Assembly (NCBI RefSeq): GCF_014836615.1
Contig: NZ_JACSQN010000021.1
Coordinates: 1 to 38,046 of the forward strand
From: Sporosarcina quadrami
GTDB taxonomy: Bacteria > Bacillota > Bacilli > Bacillales_A > Planococcaceae
Direction of reading: 5' to 3'
DNA length: 38,046 bases
The notes under the pieces were generated by a model. That model was not told the origin of the DNA, searched no databases, and worked only from the letters and a program-made list of their open reading frames with translations. Below, in pieces: positions 6,210 to 14,600 of the stretch. Position 1 is the first letter of the stretch. Each line of letters opens with the position of its first letter. Made by a program: the position numbers and the translations under genes.

Positions 6210-9200
6210 TCAATTAGACTCCTTCACTCGAATTTTTTCATGAATTGTTCGCCATTCTTCCAATTGTTCACTATCAGAAAGTAAAGATCTTTCGGATTCA
6301 ATCTGTTGAATGCTTTGATTAAGTAAGTGGGTGCGCAAACCTTCTGACTCACTTTTAATCCATTGTTCAGCCCATTGTTCGATTCGTTCTTTTTCATTGC
6401 CTAAATAGGTAGATGAGTCTTGCTTTAACTGCTCTTCTAACTGATCCCTCAAAATGAGCCTATCTCCTTTTTCGAAGAACGCCTTTTGGTTTTTGAACAA
6501 TCGATTGACACTACTATAGACGGACGGCTGTTCGAAAGGCATTTGGAATGAAAGCATCTCCACGTCAGTCGGTTCGTAAGGTGAAGGAGAAATTGATTGG
6601 TCTTTCTCAGACAACTTACGCGTTTCATTACGTTGCCGTTCTTTCAATTGCTTGTTCATGAAATTTAACATCCGCAAGTTTGTCACCTTTAACTCTTGGG
6701 TCAAATCGAATCCAACCATATTGACAGTTTCAGATAGTGCCATGGATAATGCTTTATCAGTTGGATAATTCGCAAAAGTTGACGGGCTATAACCTTCTTT
6801 GAAGAAGTCGCCAAAACGCAAGAATACCCGTTGAAGAATATAGTACACTAATTCATTCAGCTCATTAGTAGAGGCTTTGCGAATGACTTCTGCAAAACCG
6901 TGGGCAAAATGAGATCTGATTTCTTGTTCGAATCGATCGAGTTCCAATAATCGTTCCGCTTTGCGCGTACGGTTTTTTTCAGTCCGTTCGATTAAAGTCG
7001 ATAAGCGATGAATCGTCTTATCCACTTCTTCTTCAAGTGCCTGAATGGCCAACCCTTTTAAATCATGCTTCAGGAAATGTTTAAAATGATCTTCAAATGC
7101 TTGCATAGCATCATCTTCTTGCCCCGAAAGTTTCCCATCTAATGCTTTGAGACTTGAAATTCCATGGACGCGCGGATGACGGATACCGAATGTCGTCAAT
7201 TCCTGTTCTACGAACGATTTCACAGCTTCCGCCTCTTCCTCATTTGAAGCAAGGTCAATCGCATTGACGATGAAAAACATTTTATCAAGTTCAAAGGCGT
7301 CTTTCACTCGACCTAACTGTATGAGGAATTCACGGTCCGCCCTAGCAAAAGCATGATTATAATAAGTGATGAACAGTATAGCGTCCGCATTGCGGATGTA
7401 TTCGAACGCTACATCAGTGTGACGGGCATTAATTGAATCTGCACCTGGAGTATCTACAAGTGTTATTCCTTGTCTCGTCAACGCACAGTCAATGAATAAA
7501 TCAATCGAATCGACAAAGCAGCTTCTCTCTTCTTCAGCAACAAAAAGAGCAAACTCGGTTTGGTCCACATTCATCGATTGACCAAGACTTTCACCATATG
7601 TTGGATAGCCTCTCTTGAACGCACGTATGAACGTTTTGTGAATATGCAAACTTTCATCTTCAAGTTCTTTTGCGAGCACTTCATCGGTACGTTCGAACGC
7701 TTCCGTTAACGATGTAATCGGCATGCCTATTGCTTCGAATGAAAATGCGACATCCGCAAGCATCTGCGTTGTCGATTTTAAATTCACATCAGCGGTACGG
7801 TCTTTTTTTCCCTCCACAACAGGGCGAATTCGGTTAATAGCTGCAGTTGTAGGATTTGGAGATACAGGCAACACACGGTCGCCAATTAATGCATTTGAGA
7901 AAGATGATTTTCCTGCACTGAAAGCGCCAAATAATGCGACGGTAAATTCCTGTTGAGACAATCGTTCAGATTTGTTATGAAGGTAATGAGCTGTTTCCAT
8001 GAAACCAGGGATTTCCATAACAGAATCCGCAATCCGTTGCGCCTGTTCAATCACTTTGTCAGCATCTGAGAATGAAGACATAGTCTCGGTCTTTACTTCC
8101 AAGCTTTGGTGTACAACCTCGTCTCCTACCTCTTCCCCTGTCGCAAGAGAATGCAATTCTACTGTTTTAATCGCTATTTTTTCTTCCCACTTTTCCAGTA
8201 ATTTGGCGCTTCTATTCAAAAGATCTGTAGAAGGGGTCGTAATGCTATCTATGTACGTTTCCAATTGTCTAGATATTTTCTCGACTATCGCAATGGCATC
8301 CAACTTAGTTTCAAGCGTCTGAACGGAATGTAATAAACGATCTACTTGCTCGTTACCTGCATGGGCAGCAATCGTAGACATCTCCATTTTCCACTCATCT
8401 GTCCGTTTTTTAAATATCTGCTGAATGCCTACTTTCATTTGCTCTGCCAAATTCAGTACTGTGTCACCCGTCATTATATCTGTAACAGGCAAGTATTGAT
8501 CGATTTCATCGAAAGGAATTTTCATGTCCATTTCATCAATTGCAATGGAGCGTTCGTCGGTCATCAAACCAGCATGCTTTAATGTATTCTTCATTAATGC
8601 TTTTAAATGCACTTCTATTTGTGTATGGATGAGGTCAGATAGATTACGGTCAAAATCAGAACGTCTTCTCTCTCGTTCTTCGGCCGTTTTTTTAGCACCG
8701 AACAATAACCCGACTTTAAACCGTGGTGATTTGGATTCGATATATGCTTTCATTAGTTCACGTGTTTCAAAAGGGCTTATTGCAGCATTCCTAAGAAGTT
8801 CATTACGCTCGCTTTCAAATGAAGCATAAAACTCGTCCCCACTCAAAAGGGAAGCGCGTTTTTTCAATTCTTTAACGTCAGTGGCAATTCCATCATACTG
8901 CGACCATTCATCTTCGGAAACGATGTCTGCGTAGATAGATTTCCGCTCTTTAAGCTCTTCTTGCAAGAAATTAATATGCTCTTCTTGTAACTTAAGCAGT
9001 GATTGTTCAGCATTCTCAACGAACCTGTCTTTCCAATTCGAAATGGAACCATCGACGATGGCTTTTACTTTAGTAAAATCATTATTTGGATGATCTTCTG
9101 CACGTAAAGACGTGTAAAAAATACCTTTAGGTTCAACACCCCATAAACGGAATGAATCTTCAACCGAATTCTTGAAATCTTCAAAACTTAATTCACTTTC

Positions 9201-9809
9201 ACGGTGTTTATCAATTTGGTTAATGATTAAGTAAACGTTCGGATTATAACGGAGAAGTTCTTTTGTAAACTTAAAATTTAATTCTGATTGAACGTGGTTG
9301 TAATCCATCGTGTAAAATACTAGGTCTGCGAGATGTAGTGCTGATTCAGTTGACAATCGATGGGCGTCATCAGTCGAATCTACTCCTGGTGTATCCATTA
9401 CAGTTATCGCTTCAGGCAAGCTTGAATTAGGATGTCCAATTTCTATTAATGCGATTTCTGCTCCATCTTTACTAAAAGCTTTAATAGCATCAGGAAACCC
9501 GTGGCCTTCTAACTTCAATGTTGTGCCGTCCGTTTTATGTATGATGACATATTCTTCATCAGTCTTTTTTACTTTAACGATATTCGCACTTGTCGGAATC
9601 GGGCTTGATGGTAATAGATCTTCTCCTGTCAAAGCATTGATCATCGAGGATTTACCTGCAGAAAAGTGCCCGGCAAAGCCGATGACAAACTCTTTGTCTA
9701 TCAATTTCTTCGCTAAGGAGGAAGCTTTTTTCAAACGCTCTTCATCATTGCTCTCGATAAATAACTCACCATGTATGGATGTCTGTTTTAATATTTCATT
9801 AGTTTGCAT
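6210..9809 (-). CDS. dynA: Double dynamin-like GTPase DynA (YpbR)
   Basis: A large GTPase (1199 residues from the chosen start; B. subtilis DynA is about the same) built from two fused dynamin-like halves. In B. subtilis it tethers and fuses membranes and protects them against phage and antibiotic damage. First half: P-loop GHFSAGKSS (K53), DTPG at 139-142, INQID. Second half: P-loop GAFSAGKSS (K634), DTPG at 786-789, VNAID. Long helical stalk regions follow each GTPase. Start ATG 9809 follows AGAAGGG; an upstream ATG at 9860 would add 17 residues without a good site. No transmembrane segment is evident. It is first in an operon with a sulfurtransferase and a phosphoesterase. Confidence 0.95.
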   Translation of the reverse strand: MQTNEILKQTSIHGELFIESNDEERLKKASSLAKKLIDKEFVIGFAGHFSAGKSSMINALTGEDLLPSSPIPTSANIVKVKKTDEEYVIIHKTDGTTLKLEGHGFPDAIKAFSKDGAEIALIEIGHPNSSLPEAITVMDTPGVDSTDDAHRLSTESALHLADLVFYTMDYNHVQSELNFKFTKELLRYNPNVYLIINQIDKHRESELSFEDFKNSVEDSFRLWGVEPKGIFYTSLRAEDHPNNDFTKVKAIVDGSISNWKDRFVENAEQSLLKLQEEHINFLQEELKERKSIYADIVSEDEWSQYDGIATDVKELKKRASLLSGDEFYASFESERNELLRNAAISPFETRELMKAYIESKSPRFKVGLLFGAKKTAEERERRRSDFDRNLSDLIHTQIEVHLKALMKNTLKHAGLMTDERSIAIDEMDMKIPFDEIDQYLPVTDIMTGDTVLNLAEQMKVGIQQIFKKRTDEWKMEMSTIAAHAGNEQVDRLLHSVQTLETKLDAIAIVEKISRQLETYIDSITTPSTDLLNRSAKLLEKWEEKIAIKTVELHSLATGEEVGDEVVHQSLEVKTETMSSFSDADKVIEQAQRIADSVMEIPGFMETAHYLHNKSERLSQQEFTVALFGAFSAGKSSFSNALIGDRVLPVSPNPTTAAINRIRPVVEGKKDRTADVNLKSTTQMLADVAFSFEAIGMPITSLTEAFERTDEVLAKELEDESLHIHKTFIRAFKRGYPTYGESLGQSMNVDQTEFALFVAEEERSCFVDSIDLFIDCALTRQGITLVDTPGADSINARHTDVAFEYIRNADAILFITYYNHAFARADREFLIQLGRVKDAFELDKMFFIVNAIDLASNEEEAEAVKSFVEQELTTFGIRHPRVHGISSLKALDGKLSGQEDDAMQAFEDHFKHFLKHDLKGLAIQALEEEVDKTIHRLSTLIERTEKNRTRKAERLLELDRFEQEIRSHFAHGFAEVIRKASTNELNELVYYILQRVFLRFGDFFKEGYSPSTFANYPTDKALSMALSETVNMVGFDLTQELKVTNLRMLNFMNKQLKERQRNETRKLSEKDQSISPSPYEPTDVEMLSFQMPFEQPSVYSSVNRLFKNQKAFFEKGDRLILRDQLEEQLKQDSSTYLGNEKERIEQWAEQWIKSESEGLRTHLLNQSIQQIESERSLLSDSEQLEEWRTIHEKIRVKESN

Positions 9810-9956
9810 TGTTTTCGACCCTTCTTTCGTTTCTCTCCCTATCATAACATCTTTACACAATCTAACTACCTATAAAAGTCATTCTATTTTCATCTATACT
9901 TATGACCTTTATCATGGTATTATTAGACTAAACATTTTTCAGAAGGAGGTGTCCAT

Positions 9957-10409
9957 ATGAGTACTGCTGTCAATATACAAAAATTATTAAACGGGGCCAT
10001 CACTTCTTTGACAAATATCGTTCCTGTTAAATTCGATGTTTTAGCTCCAGTCCTTACAAGTGAGCCTTATGAGCAGAAAGAGTTAAGTGTTCTCATACAT
10101 ATTGTTGGTGCTATTAAAGGCAGATTGATTTTAGATACAAATATAGATGTTATAGAACTTATAGGACTATCAATGTTCGGAATGAACATTGAAGGGGAAA
10201 TGGTTGAATCCTTCACAGGTGAGCTTGGCAATATGGTTGCAGGTAACTTATGTACAGTATTAGAATCTGATGATTTTGTACTAGATATATCTACTCCGAC
10301 TGTCATGACGGGAAAAACAAAATTTTATGGATTCAAAAAAGCTTTTAAATTGCCCGTTCGTTTCGACAGCGGCTCCATGATGAATATTTTATTAACGATT
10401 GATGAATGA
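9957..10409 (+). CDS. CheX-like chemotaxis phosphatase-family protein (orphan)
   Basis: A 150-residue protein of the CheC/CheX/FliY superfamily, some of which dephosphorylate the response regulator CheY. The single active-site helix is visible: SFTGELGNMVAGNL with E89 and N92, followed by a proline at 114 as in the family pattern. Very strong Shine-Dalgarno AGAAGGAGGTG just before the ATG. It stands alone, divergent from dynA, with no chemotaxis or flagellar gene in the window, so its partner is unknown. CheX form is preferred over CheC because only one ExxN motif is present. Function as a CheY-P phosphatase is family knowledge, not shown here. Confidence 0.82.
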   Translation: MSTAVNIQKLLNGAITSLTNIVPVKFDVLAPVLTSEPYEQKELSVLIHIVGAIKGRLILDTNIDVIELIGLSMFGMNIEGEMVESFTGELGNMVAGNLCTVLESDDFVLDISTPTVMTGKTKFYGFKKAFKLPVRFDSGSMMNILLTIDE

Positions 10410-10417
10410 AAAATGAC

Positions 10418-10461
10418 AAAAGCTGTCTTTGACCAGTTTACTGGTACTGAAGACAGCTTTT
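10418..10461. terminator. Bidirectional terminator between cheX-like gene and ypvA
   Basis: A 12-bp outer stem, 10418-10429 (aaaagctgtctt) with 10450-10461, encloses a small inner hairpin (accagt/actggt). A run on one side, T run on the other: suited to both converging genes. Confidence 0.85.
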
Positions 10462-10465
10462 AAAT

Positions 10466-12385
10466 TTATAATACAGCAGCAGTCAATTGAATTTCAACCG
10501 GGAAAAGTCTTGAAATGACTTGTTTCATCTCTTGCTCTTTACCCTCGAGCAATATGTGCACTGTTCCATAATCCTCAGACGTCCTAATTAGGCGTCCTGC
10601 ACCCTGTCTAAGACGAAGAAGCATGAATGGAAGATCGACTTCTTCAAATGGCTTTTCAGCATTTTTTCTGCGTGCGTCAAATAATGGGTCTTTCGGTGGG
10701 ACAGGTAGATCATAAATGATGACTCTCGTTAGAGCATCTTGCGGGATATCAAGACCTTCCCATAGATGATAAGAACAAAGGATAGAAATGTTCTTCTGTT
10801 GGAAATCGCGAATCATCGCAGACAATTCACGTTCTCCTTCAAAAGCAATTTTTGTCTTCTGTTCTTCGTCAAGTTGAGCTTCAAAGTCGAGCATTGATTG
10901 TTCTGACTTGAAAAGCAACAAAGTTTGTTGTTCGTCCCGTAACAATCCCTCGACATATTTGGATTTCCCATTCACTTCAACATCCGTTACGAGTACTTGC
11001 ATCTTTTCTTTATAATCAAAAGGTGATTGAACTGAAAAAGAGAGGAAATCCTCTATTCCAAGACTATCGAGTATATATGTGAAATCCTCTTCAACCGATA
11101 AAGTTGCAGAAGAAAAGACAATTGGTATTTGTGAAGAGAATAATTTTTCCTGCAAAATATCTGTCACAAGACGAGGCATAATGATTAACGTCACTTCATC
11201 AGCACGTTTTTCTAGCCAATCAACAACATCATTTTCGGAGATGAATAGTTCCATGGAGAAAATATATTGCTCTAAATACTCTTCTACCATCTTCAAATCA
11301 TATTCAGGAATAATATACAATTCACCTTCAAAGACGAATTCTTCAAGGAGCTCCGTAGATATAGCAACTGCATCTTTCCCTGCAGCGAGCAGTTCTGCGC
11401 TTTTCTGAATCGCTATCCGTTCGTCAAGGCCTACTTGAGCGTTCGACTTTAAAAGACGGAAGAAATGTTCATGTACATCAATTAGACGTTCCATCAGTTG
11501 CAACGTCTCTTCTCTAATCCCATCTACCATAATGCGTTCCATCAAGTTTAATAATGTTTGGTTTTGAACTTCGTAAGTCAATGCGCGCTGAGCAGAATAC
11601 TCTAGCAGATGCCCTTCGTCAAAAACAATCATTGAAACTTCAGGAAGCAGCGTCAATTGTTCTTGACGTTTTCTAGATTCTTTAGTCCATATGTGCTCCA
11701 TATAAAAATCATGCGAACATATAATAAGATCAGCCGATTCACGGTAATGATTGCGATGAATCGTTTGACCACATCTGTTTCTAACGTCACAAGCTAAACA
11801 TTGCTGAATCGGATTGAAGTTTATGGAGTTCCATTGTTGATCGTTCAAATCTGGATAGTCTGAACGCTCTCCGTATGGATAAATGGACTGTAGTGAACCA
11901 TTTCCATTTACAAAATCCGGCAGTTCGCCGTGAATGATTTCCGCAAATTCTTCATCAGAAGCGTCCAGTGTATCATCCAAACGTTTCAGACAGACATACT
12001 GGTCACGTGCTTTAGCAAGGCGTACATCTATATCGATATTAAGTGCTTCACCAATCTTATGGATATCGCCTTCTTTTTTCACTAACTGATCTATTAATGT
12101 CTCATCCGCACAAGAAATAAGAGCAGGCTTCCCTGTGTATCTTGCATAAGCAATTGCCGGAAGCAAATACGCAATTGTCTTACCTGTTCCCACTCCAGCT
12201 TCAGCTAACAACACTTTCTTTTCTTTTAATGCCTGCTCGATCTGAAATGCCATAAAAATCTGTTCGTCTCTGCATTCAAATCCTTTTTCCGTCAAATCGT
12301 CATATAATGTATCGCCAATCCAATCATTTAGGGATTCGTAGAAAGACTTTTCTTTTGATAATGCAAACGGCATTTTATTGCTCAT
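10466..12385 (-). CDS. ypvA: DinG/XPD-type Fe-S DNA helicase YpvA
   Basis: An SF2 helicase of the XPD/DinG family, 639 residues, the usual YpvA length. Walker A is GVGTGKT (about 64-70) and the DEAH-like box is FDEGH. Four cysteines suited to a 4Fe-4S cluster lie between them: one in QYVCLKRL and three in QQCLACDVRNRCG, as in XPD-type enzymes. C-terminal motifs include SSATLS, SYHLWEGLD and RLRQGAGRLIR. It lacks the N-terminal exonuclease domain of the DinG encoded at 27144. AAAGGAG precedes the ATG. The gene is 63 nt downstream of ypsC, separated by a hairpin with no good U run on this strand. Exact role in B. subtilis is not settled. Confidence 0.9.
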   Translation of the reverse strand: MSNKMPFALSKEKSFYESLNDWIGDTLYDDLTEKGFECRDEQIFMAFQIEQALKEKKVLLAEAGVGTGKTIAYLLPAIAYARYTGKPALISCADETLIDQLVKKEGDIHKIGEALNIDIDVRLAKARDQYVCLKRLDDTLDASDEEFAEIIHGELPDFVNGNGSLQSIYPYGERSDYPDLNDQQWNSINFNPIQQCLACDVRNRCGQTIHRNHYRESADLIICSHDFYMEHIWTKESRKRQEQLTLLPEVSMIVFDEGHLLEYSAQRALTYEVQNQTLLNLMERIMVDGIREETLQLMERLIDVHEHFFRLLKSNAQVGLDERIAIQKSAELLAAGKDAVAISTELLEEFVFEGELYIIPEYDLKMVEEYLEQYIFSMELFISENDVVDWLEKRADEVTLIIMPRLVTDILQEKLFSSQIPIVFSSATLSVEEDFTYILDSLGIEDFLSFSVQSPFDYKEKMQVLVTDVEVNGKSKYVEGLLRDEQQTLLLFKSEQSMLDFEAQLDEEQKTKIAFEGERELSAMIRDFQQKNISILCSYHLWEGLDIPQDALTRVIIYDLPVPPKDPLFDARRKNAEKPFEEVDLPFMLLRLRQGAGRLIRTSEDYGTVHILLEGKEQEMKQVISRLFPVEIQLTAAVL

Positions 12386-12417
12386 CAGACCATCTCCTTT
12401 GCTCTATGCACATACAA

Positions 12418-12450
12418 ACGGAAGAGGAGTGACCTCTTCCGTCGTTTTTT
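12418..12450 (+). terminator. Hairpin with a T run on the plus strand, between ypsC and ypvA
   Basis: A 10-bp stem (12418-12427, acggaagagg, with 12433-12442) and a 5-nt loop are followed on the plus strand by cgtttttt. Orientation fits an intrinsic terminator for plus-strand RNA, yet neighbouring genes run minus. On the minus strand the tail is only TTTG, so ypsC to ypvA read-through is expected. Confidence 0.6.
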
Positions 12451-13582
12451 AATCTTTATGTCGTTGACCCCAATATTGATAAAAATCAGTTCTAATGAAT
12501 CCATTAAACAACTTACGTTTCTTAGTCGCTTTTTTACCATACATCGTTTCGAAGTTTTCAAGAGAAGATAACATATAAACCGACCAGCTCGGATACTTTT
12601 CCATTATCGAACCGAGAATACTTGTAATGTCCTCAGCTTCTTCAATTTCTCCTAAACGCTCTCCATAAGGAGGGTTACCGACTAAGACACCGTTTATACC
12701 TTCCAGTGTCAAGTCACGTATATCACCCTGTTCCCATTGTATTAAGTCCATGAAACCCGCTTCGACAGCATTCTGTTGAGCTATCTTAATCATTCGAGGA
12801 TCAACATCAAACCCTTTAATGTCGAGTGGCTGATCGTATTTCGCAAGATCTTCAGCCTCTTCACGTATCCGATCCCAGATGGATGAATCGATCCATGGCC
12901 AATGCTCACTACTAAATTCGCGATTATAGCCAGGTGCAATCTGTTGGCCAATCATCGCAGCTTCAATTGCGATTGTACCAGAACCGCAGAAAGGATCTAC
13001 AAATGGACGATCTGGATTCCAACGTGTCAATTTGACGAGTGCTGCAGCTAATGTCTCTTTCAGCGGTGCATCCCCTTGGCTCATACGGTAACCACGTTTA
13101 TGAAGTCCTGTACCGCTAGAATCGATTGTAAGTGTAACCTTATCTTTTAGTATGGATACTTCCAGTTTAAATAAAGGACCTGTTTCAGCGAGGAATCCAG
13201 TACGTCCATACGCTCTGTTTAACCGGTCAACAATTGCCTTTTTGACGATAGCCTGGCAATCTGGAACACTGTACAAAATTGATTTAACGGACTTCCCTGC
13301 TACTGGGAATTCAGCGTCAACAGGAAGAAATTGTTCCCAGGGTAATGATTTTGTTTGTTCGAACAGGTCATCAAATGTCGTTGCTTTGAATTCACCGACA
13401 ACAACACGCACGCGATCTGCAACGCGAAGCCACATGTTTGTTTTTGCGATTGCTGCCTCGTCACCTTCGAAATAGACTTTACCGTTTTCCGTCGTTGTTT
13501 GGAATCCTAGTTCTTTTACTTCGTCTGCAACAATGGATTCCAGTCCCATTGCCGAAGTCGCGACTAATTTATAGTTTGTCAT
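12449..13582 (-). CDS. ypsC: THUMP-domain 23S rRNA guanine methyltransferase, YpsC/RlmL-like
   Basis: A SAM-dependent RNA methyltransferase of 377 residues, expected to make N2-methylguanosine in 23S rRNA like the methyltransferase half of E. coli RlmL. An N-terminal THUMP RNA-binding region (about 45-155) precedes a Rossmann-fold methyltransferase domain. SAM motif I is FVDPFCGSGTIAIEA and the catalytic motif IV is NPPYGERLG, the NPPY form used for base-amine methylation. GAGAAGG lies just before the ATG. The neighbourhood gpsB–rnpB–ypsC–ypvA is the same as in B. subtilis. The precise target base is not determined from sequence. Confidence 0.9.
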   Translation of the reverse strand: MTNYKLVATSAMGLESIVADEVKELGFQTTTENGKVYFEGDEAAIAKTNMWLRVADRVRVVVGEFKATTFDDLFEQTKSLPWEQFLPVDAEFPVAGKSVKSILYSVPDCQAIVKKAIVDRLNRAYGRTGFLAETGPLFKLEVSILKDKVTLTIDSSGTGLHKRGYRMSQGDAPLKETLAAALVKLTRWNPDRPFVDPFCGSGTIAIEAAMIGQQIAPGYNREFSSEHWPWIDSSIWDRIREEAEDLAKYDQPLDIKGFDVDPRMIKIAQQNAVEAGFMDLIQWEQGDIRDLTLEGINGVLVGNPPYGERLGEIEEAEDITSILGSIMEKYPSWSVYMLSSLENFETMYGKKATKKRKLFNGFIRTDFYQYWGQRHKD

Positions 13583-13689
13583 GCCTTCTCAACTCCAATT
13601 CTGAACTTCAGGAAATAATATAATTATTCTATATGTACTATAGTGTGTGAAAAGGTTCTTGGATCCATCCATACCTTTTCAAATGAAGA

Positions 13690-13718
13690 AATGCTCTCCA
13701 AAACAGAAGGAGAGCATT
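13690..13718 (-). terminator. rnpB terminator
   Basis: A perfect 10-bp stem (13690-13699, aatgctctcc, with 13709-13718) lies about 14 nt downstream of the RNase P RNA 3' end. The tail on the minus strand is T-rich but broken (TTTCTTCATTTG). Confidence 0.75.
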
Positions 13719-13731
13719 GATTGTTGTATGT

Positions 13732-14139
13732 AACCATCGTGAATTCGATAAGCCATGTTTTGTTCCCGTGTACTCAAACGGCTTGCGCCTCGTACTTAGG
13801 GCGGTAATCATCTATCTACAGACATTGTCTGTCCCTTCATCAGTTAAATTCCTTCAGAAGAGTGCCCCTACCATAATTTGGGTTTCTCGCTCATGGGGTT
13901 TACCGCGTTCCATCTGTTTCGTTTCCAAAACAGCTACGTCACTGTGGCACTTTTCAGGGAACCTCATCCATATTTGCAGAAGCAAACGTAGGATTTATCC
14001 CCGCCGTCAAAGCGCATTGCGCAATGCCCCGGCTTATTTTTTCGCCGAGCACGAACACTACGGTCATCTCAGAACCGTGCGAGCATGGACTTTCCTCTAC
14101 AACCGAAGTTGCAGCGATTACCTGAATTCACACTATGGT
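13732..14139 (-). ncRNA. rnpB: RNase P RNA, bacterial type B
   Basis: The catalytic RNA of RNase P, which trims tRNA 5' ends; about 408 nt, close to the 401 nt of B. subtilis. Conserved blocks read on the minus strand: GAGGAAAGTCCATGCTCGCA near the 5' end, GTGCCACAGTGACG, GGAACGCGGTAAACCCC, GAGCGAGAAACCCAAAT, TGTAGATAGATGATTACCGCC and GGAACAAAACATGGCTTA near the 3' end. The ends pair as helix P1: GTGAATTC (14124-14131) with GAATTCAC (13739-13746), extended by AACCAT/ATGGTT. The 5' end at 14139 is 7 nt after the -10 box. There is no protein-coding gene between ypsC and gpsB; this RNA fills that stretch. Ends are accurate to a few bases. Confidence 0.97.
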
Positions 14140-14145
14140 TTCAAC

Positions 14146-14174
14146 AGTATAATCCTTTTTTCAACAAATATCAA
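14146..14174 (-). promoter_or_regulatory. Sigma-A promoter of rnpB
   Basis: On the minus strand TTGATA (14174-14169), a 17-nt spacer and TATACT (14151-14146). The predicted start at about 14139 coincides with the first base of the P1 helix of the RNA. Confidence 0.85.
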
Positions 14175-14204
14175 TGTCTGAGCTTATATTTCTAATAGAT
14201 CGTC

Positions 14205-14501
14205 TTATTCATAATCGTATAGCTTGCTGCCGAATACATGTTTTTCCAAATTGGAAATTCTTTTTAAAAGATCAAAGTTAGTTGTATTTGTATTCGGAGT
14301 TGCAGGACGTTTAGCTGCAGAAGCCAGCTCATCCTTCAGTTTTTCATTCTCCAAACGCAGTTCAGAAATGGTTTTTTTGAAAGCTTCATAATCTTGAATG
14401 ACCTGATCTAAAAACAAGTCAACATCTTCTTGGTTATAGCCGCGCATACCGGTTTTGAACTCTTTTTCAAGTATCGTTTTAGAATCAAGTTTTATTTCCA
14501 T
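14205..14501 (-). CDS. gpsB: Cell-cycle protein GpsB
   Basis: A DivIVA-like cytosolic division adaptor that binds cytoplasmic tails of penicillin-binding proteins such as PBP1 and shuttles them between side wall and septum. It is 98 residues, the same length as B. subtilis GpsB. The N-terminal DivIVA lipid/PBP-binding module ([20 protein letters not shown], residues about 20-39) is intact; a coiled coil follows to about 65, then a Thr/Pro/Asn linker and the C-terminal trimerisation helix. Start ATG 14501 is chosen by GGAAGGA upstream; an ATG six codons earlier overlaps that site. PBP1, its likely partner, is encoded at 19315. Confidence 0.95.
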   Translation of the reverse strand: MEIKLDSKTILEKEFKTGMRGYNQEDVDLFLDQVIQDYEAFKKTISELRLENEKLKDELASAAKRPATPNTNTTNFDLLKRISNLEKHVFGSKLYDYE

Positions 14502-14537
14502 GAAATAACGTCCTTCCATCTATGTTTACATGACGCA

Positions 14538-14567
14538 ATTATAGCATATTTTGTAGCTACTTGTCTT
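14538..14567 (-). promoter_or_regulatory. Promoter of gpsB with extended -10
   Basis: Minus strand AAGACA (14567-14562), 18-nt spacer, then TGCTATAAT, an extended -10 with the consensus hexamer at 14543-14538. The leader would be about 30 nt. Confidence 0.75.
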
Positions 14568-14600
14568 TCTATTTCATTGGAGCGGCACGTATTATGTCGG

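Noticed and set aside
13717..14181. A 154-codon plus-strand open frame between ypsC and gpsB
   Set aside because: It is the antisense of RNase P RNA; conserved rnpB blocks, P1 pairing, promoter and terminator explain the stretch, and there is no ribosome site.
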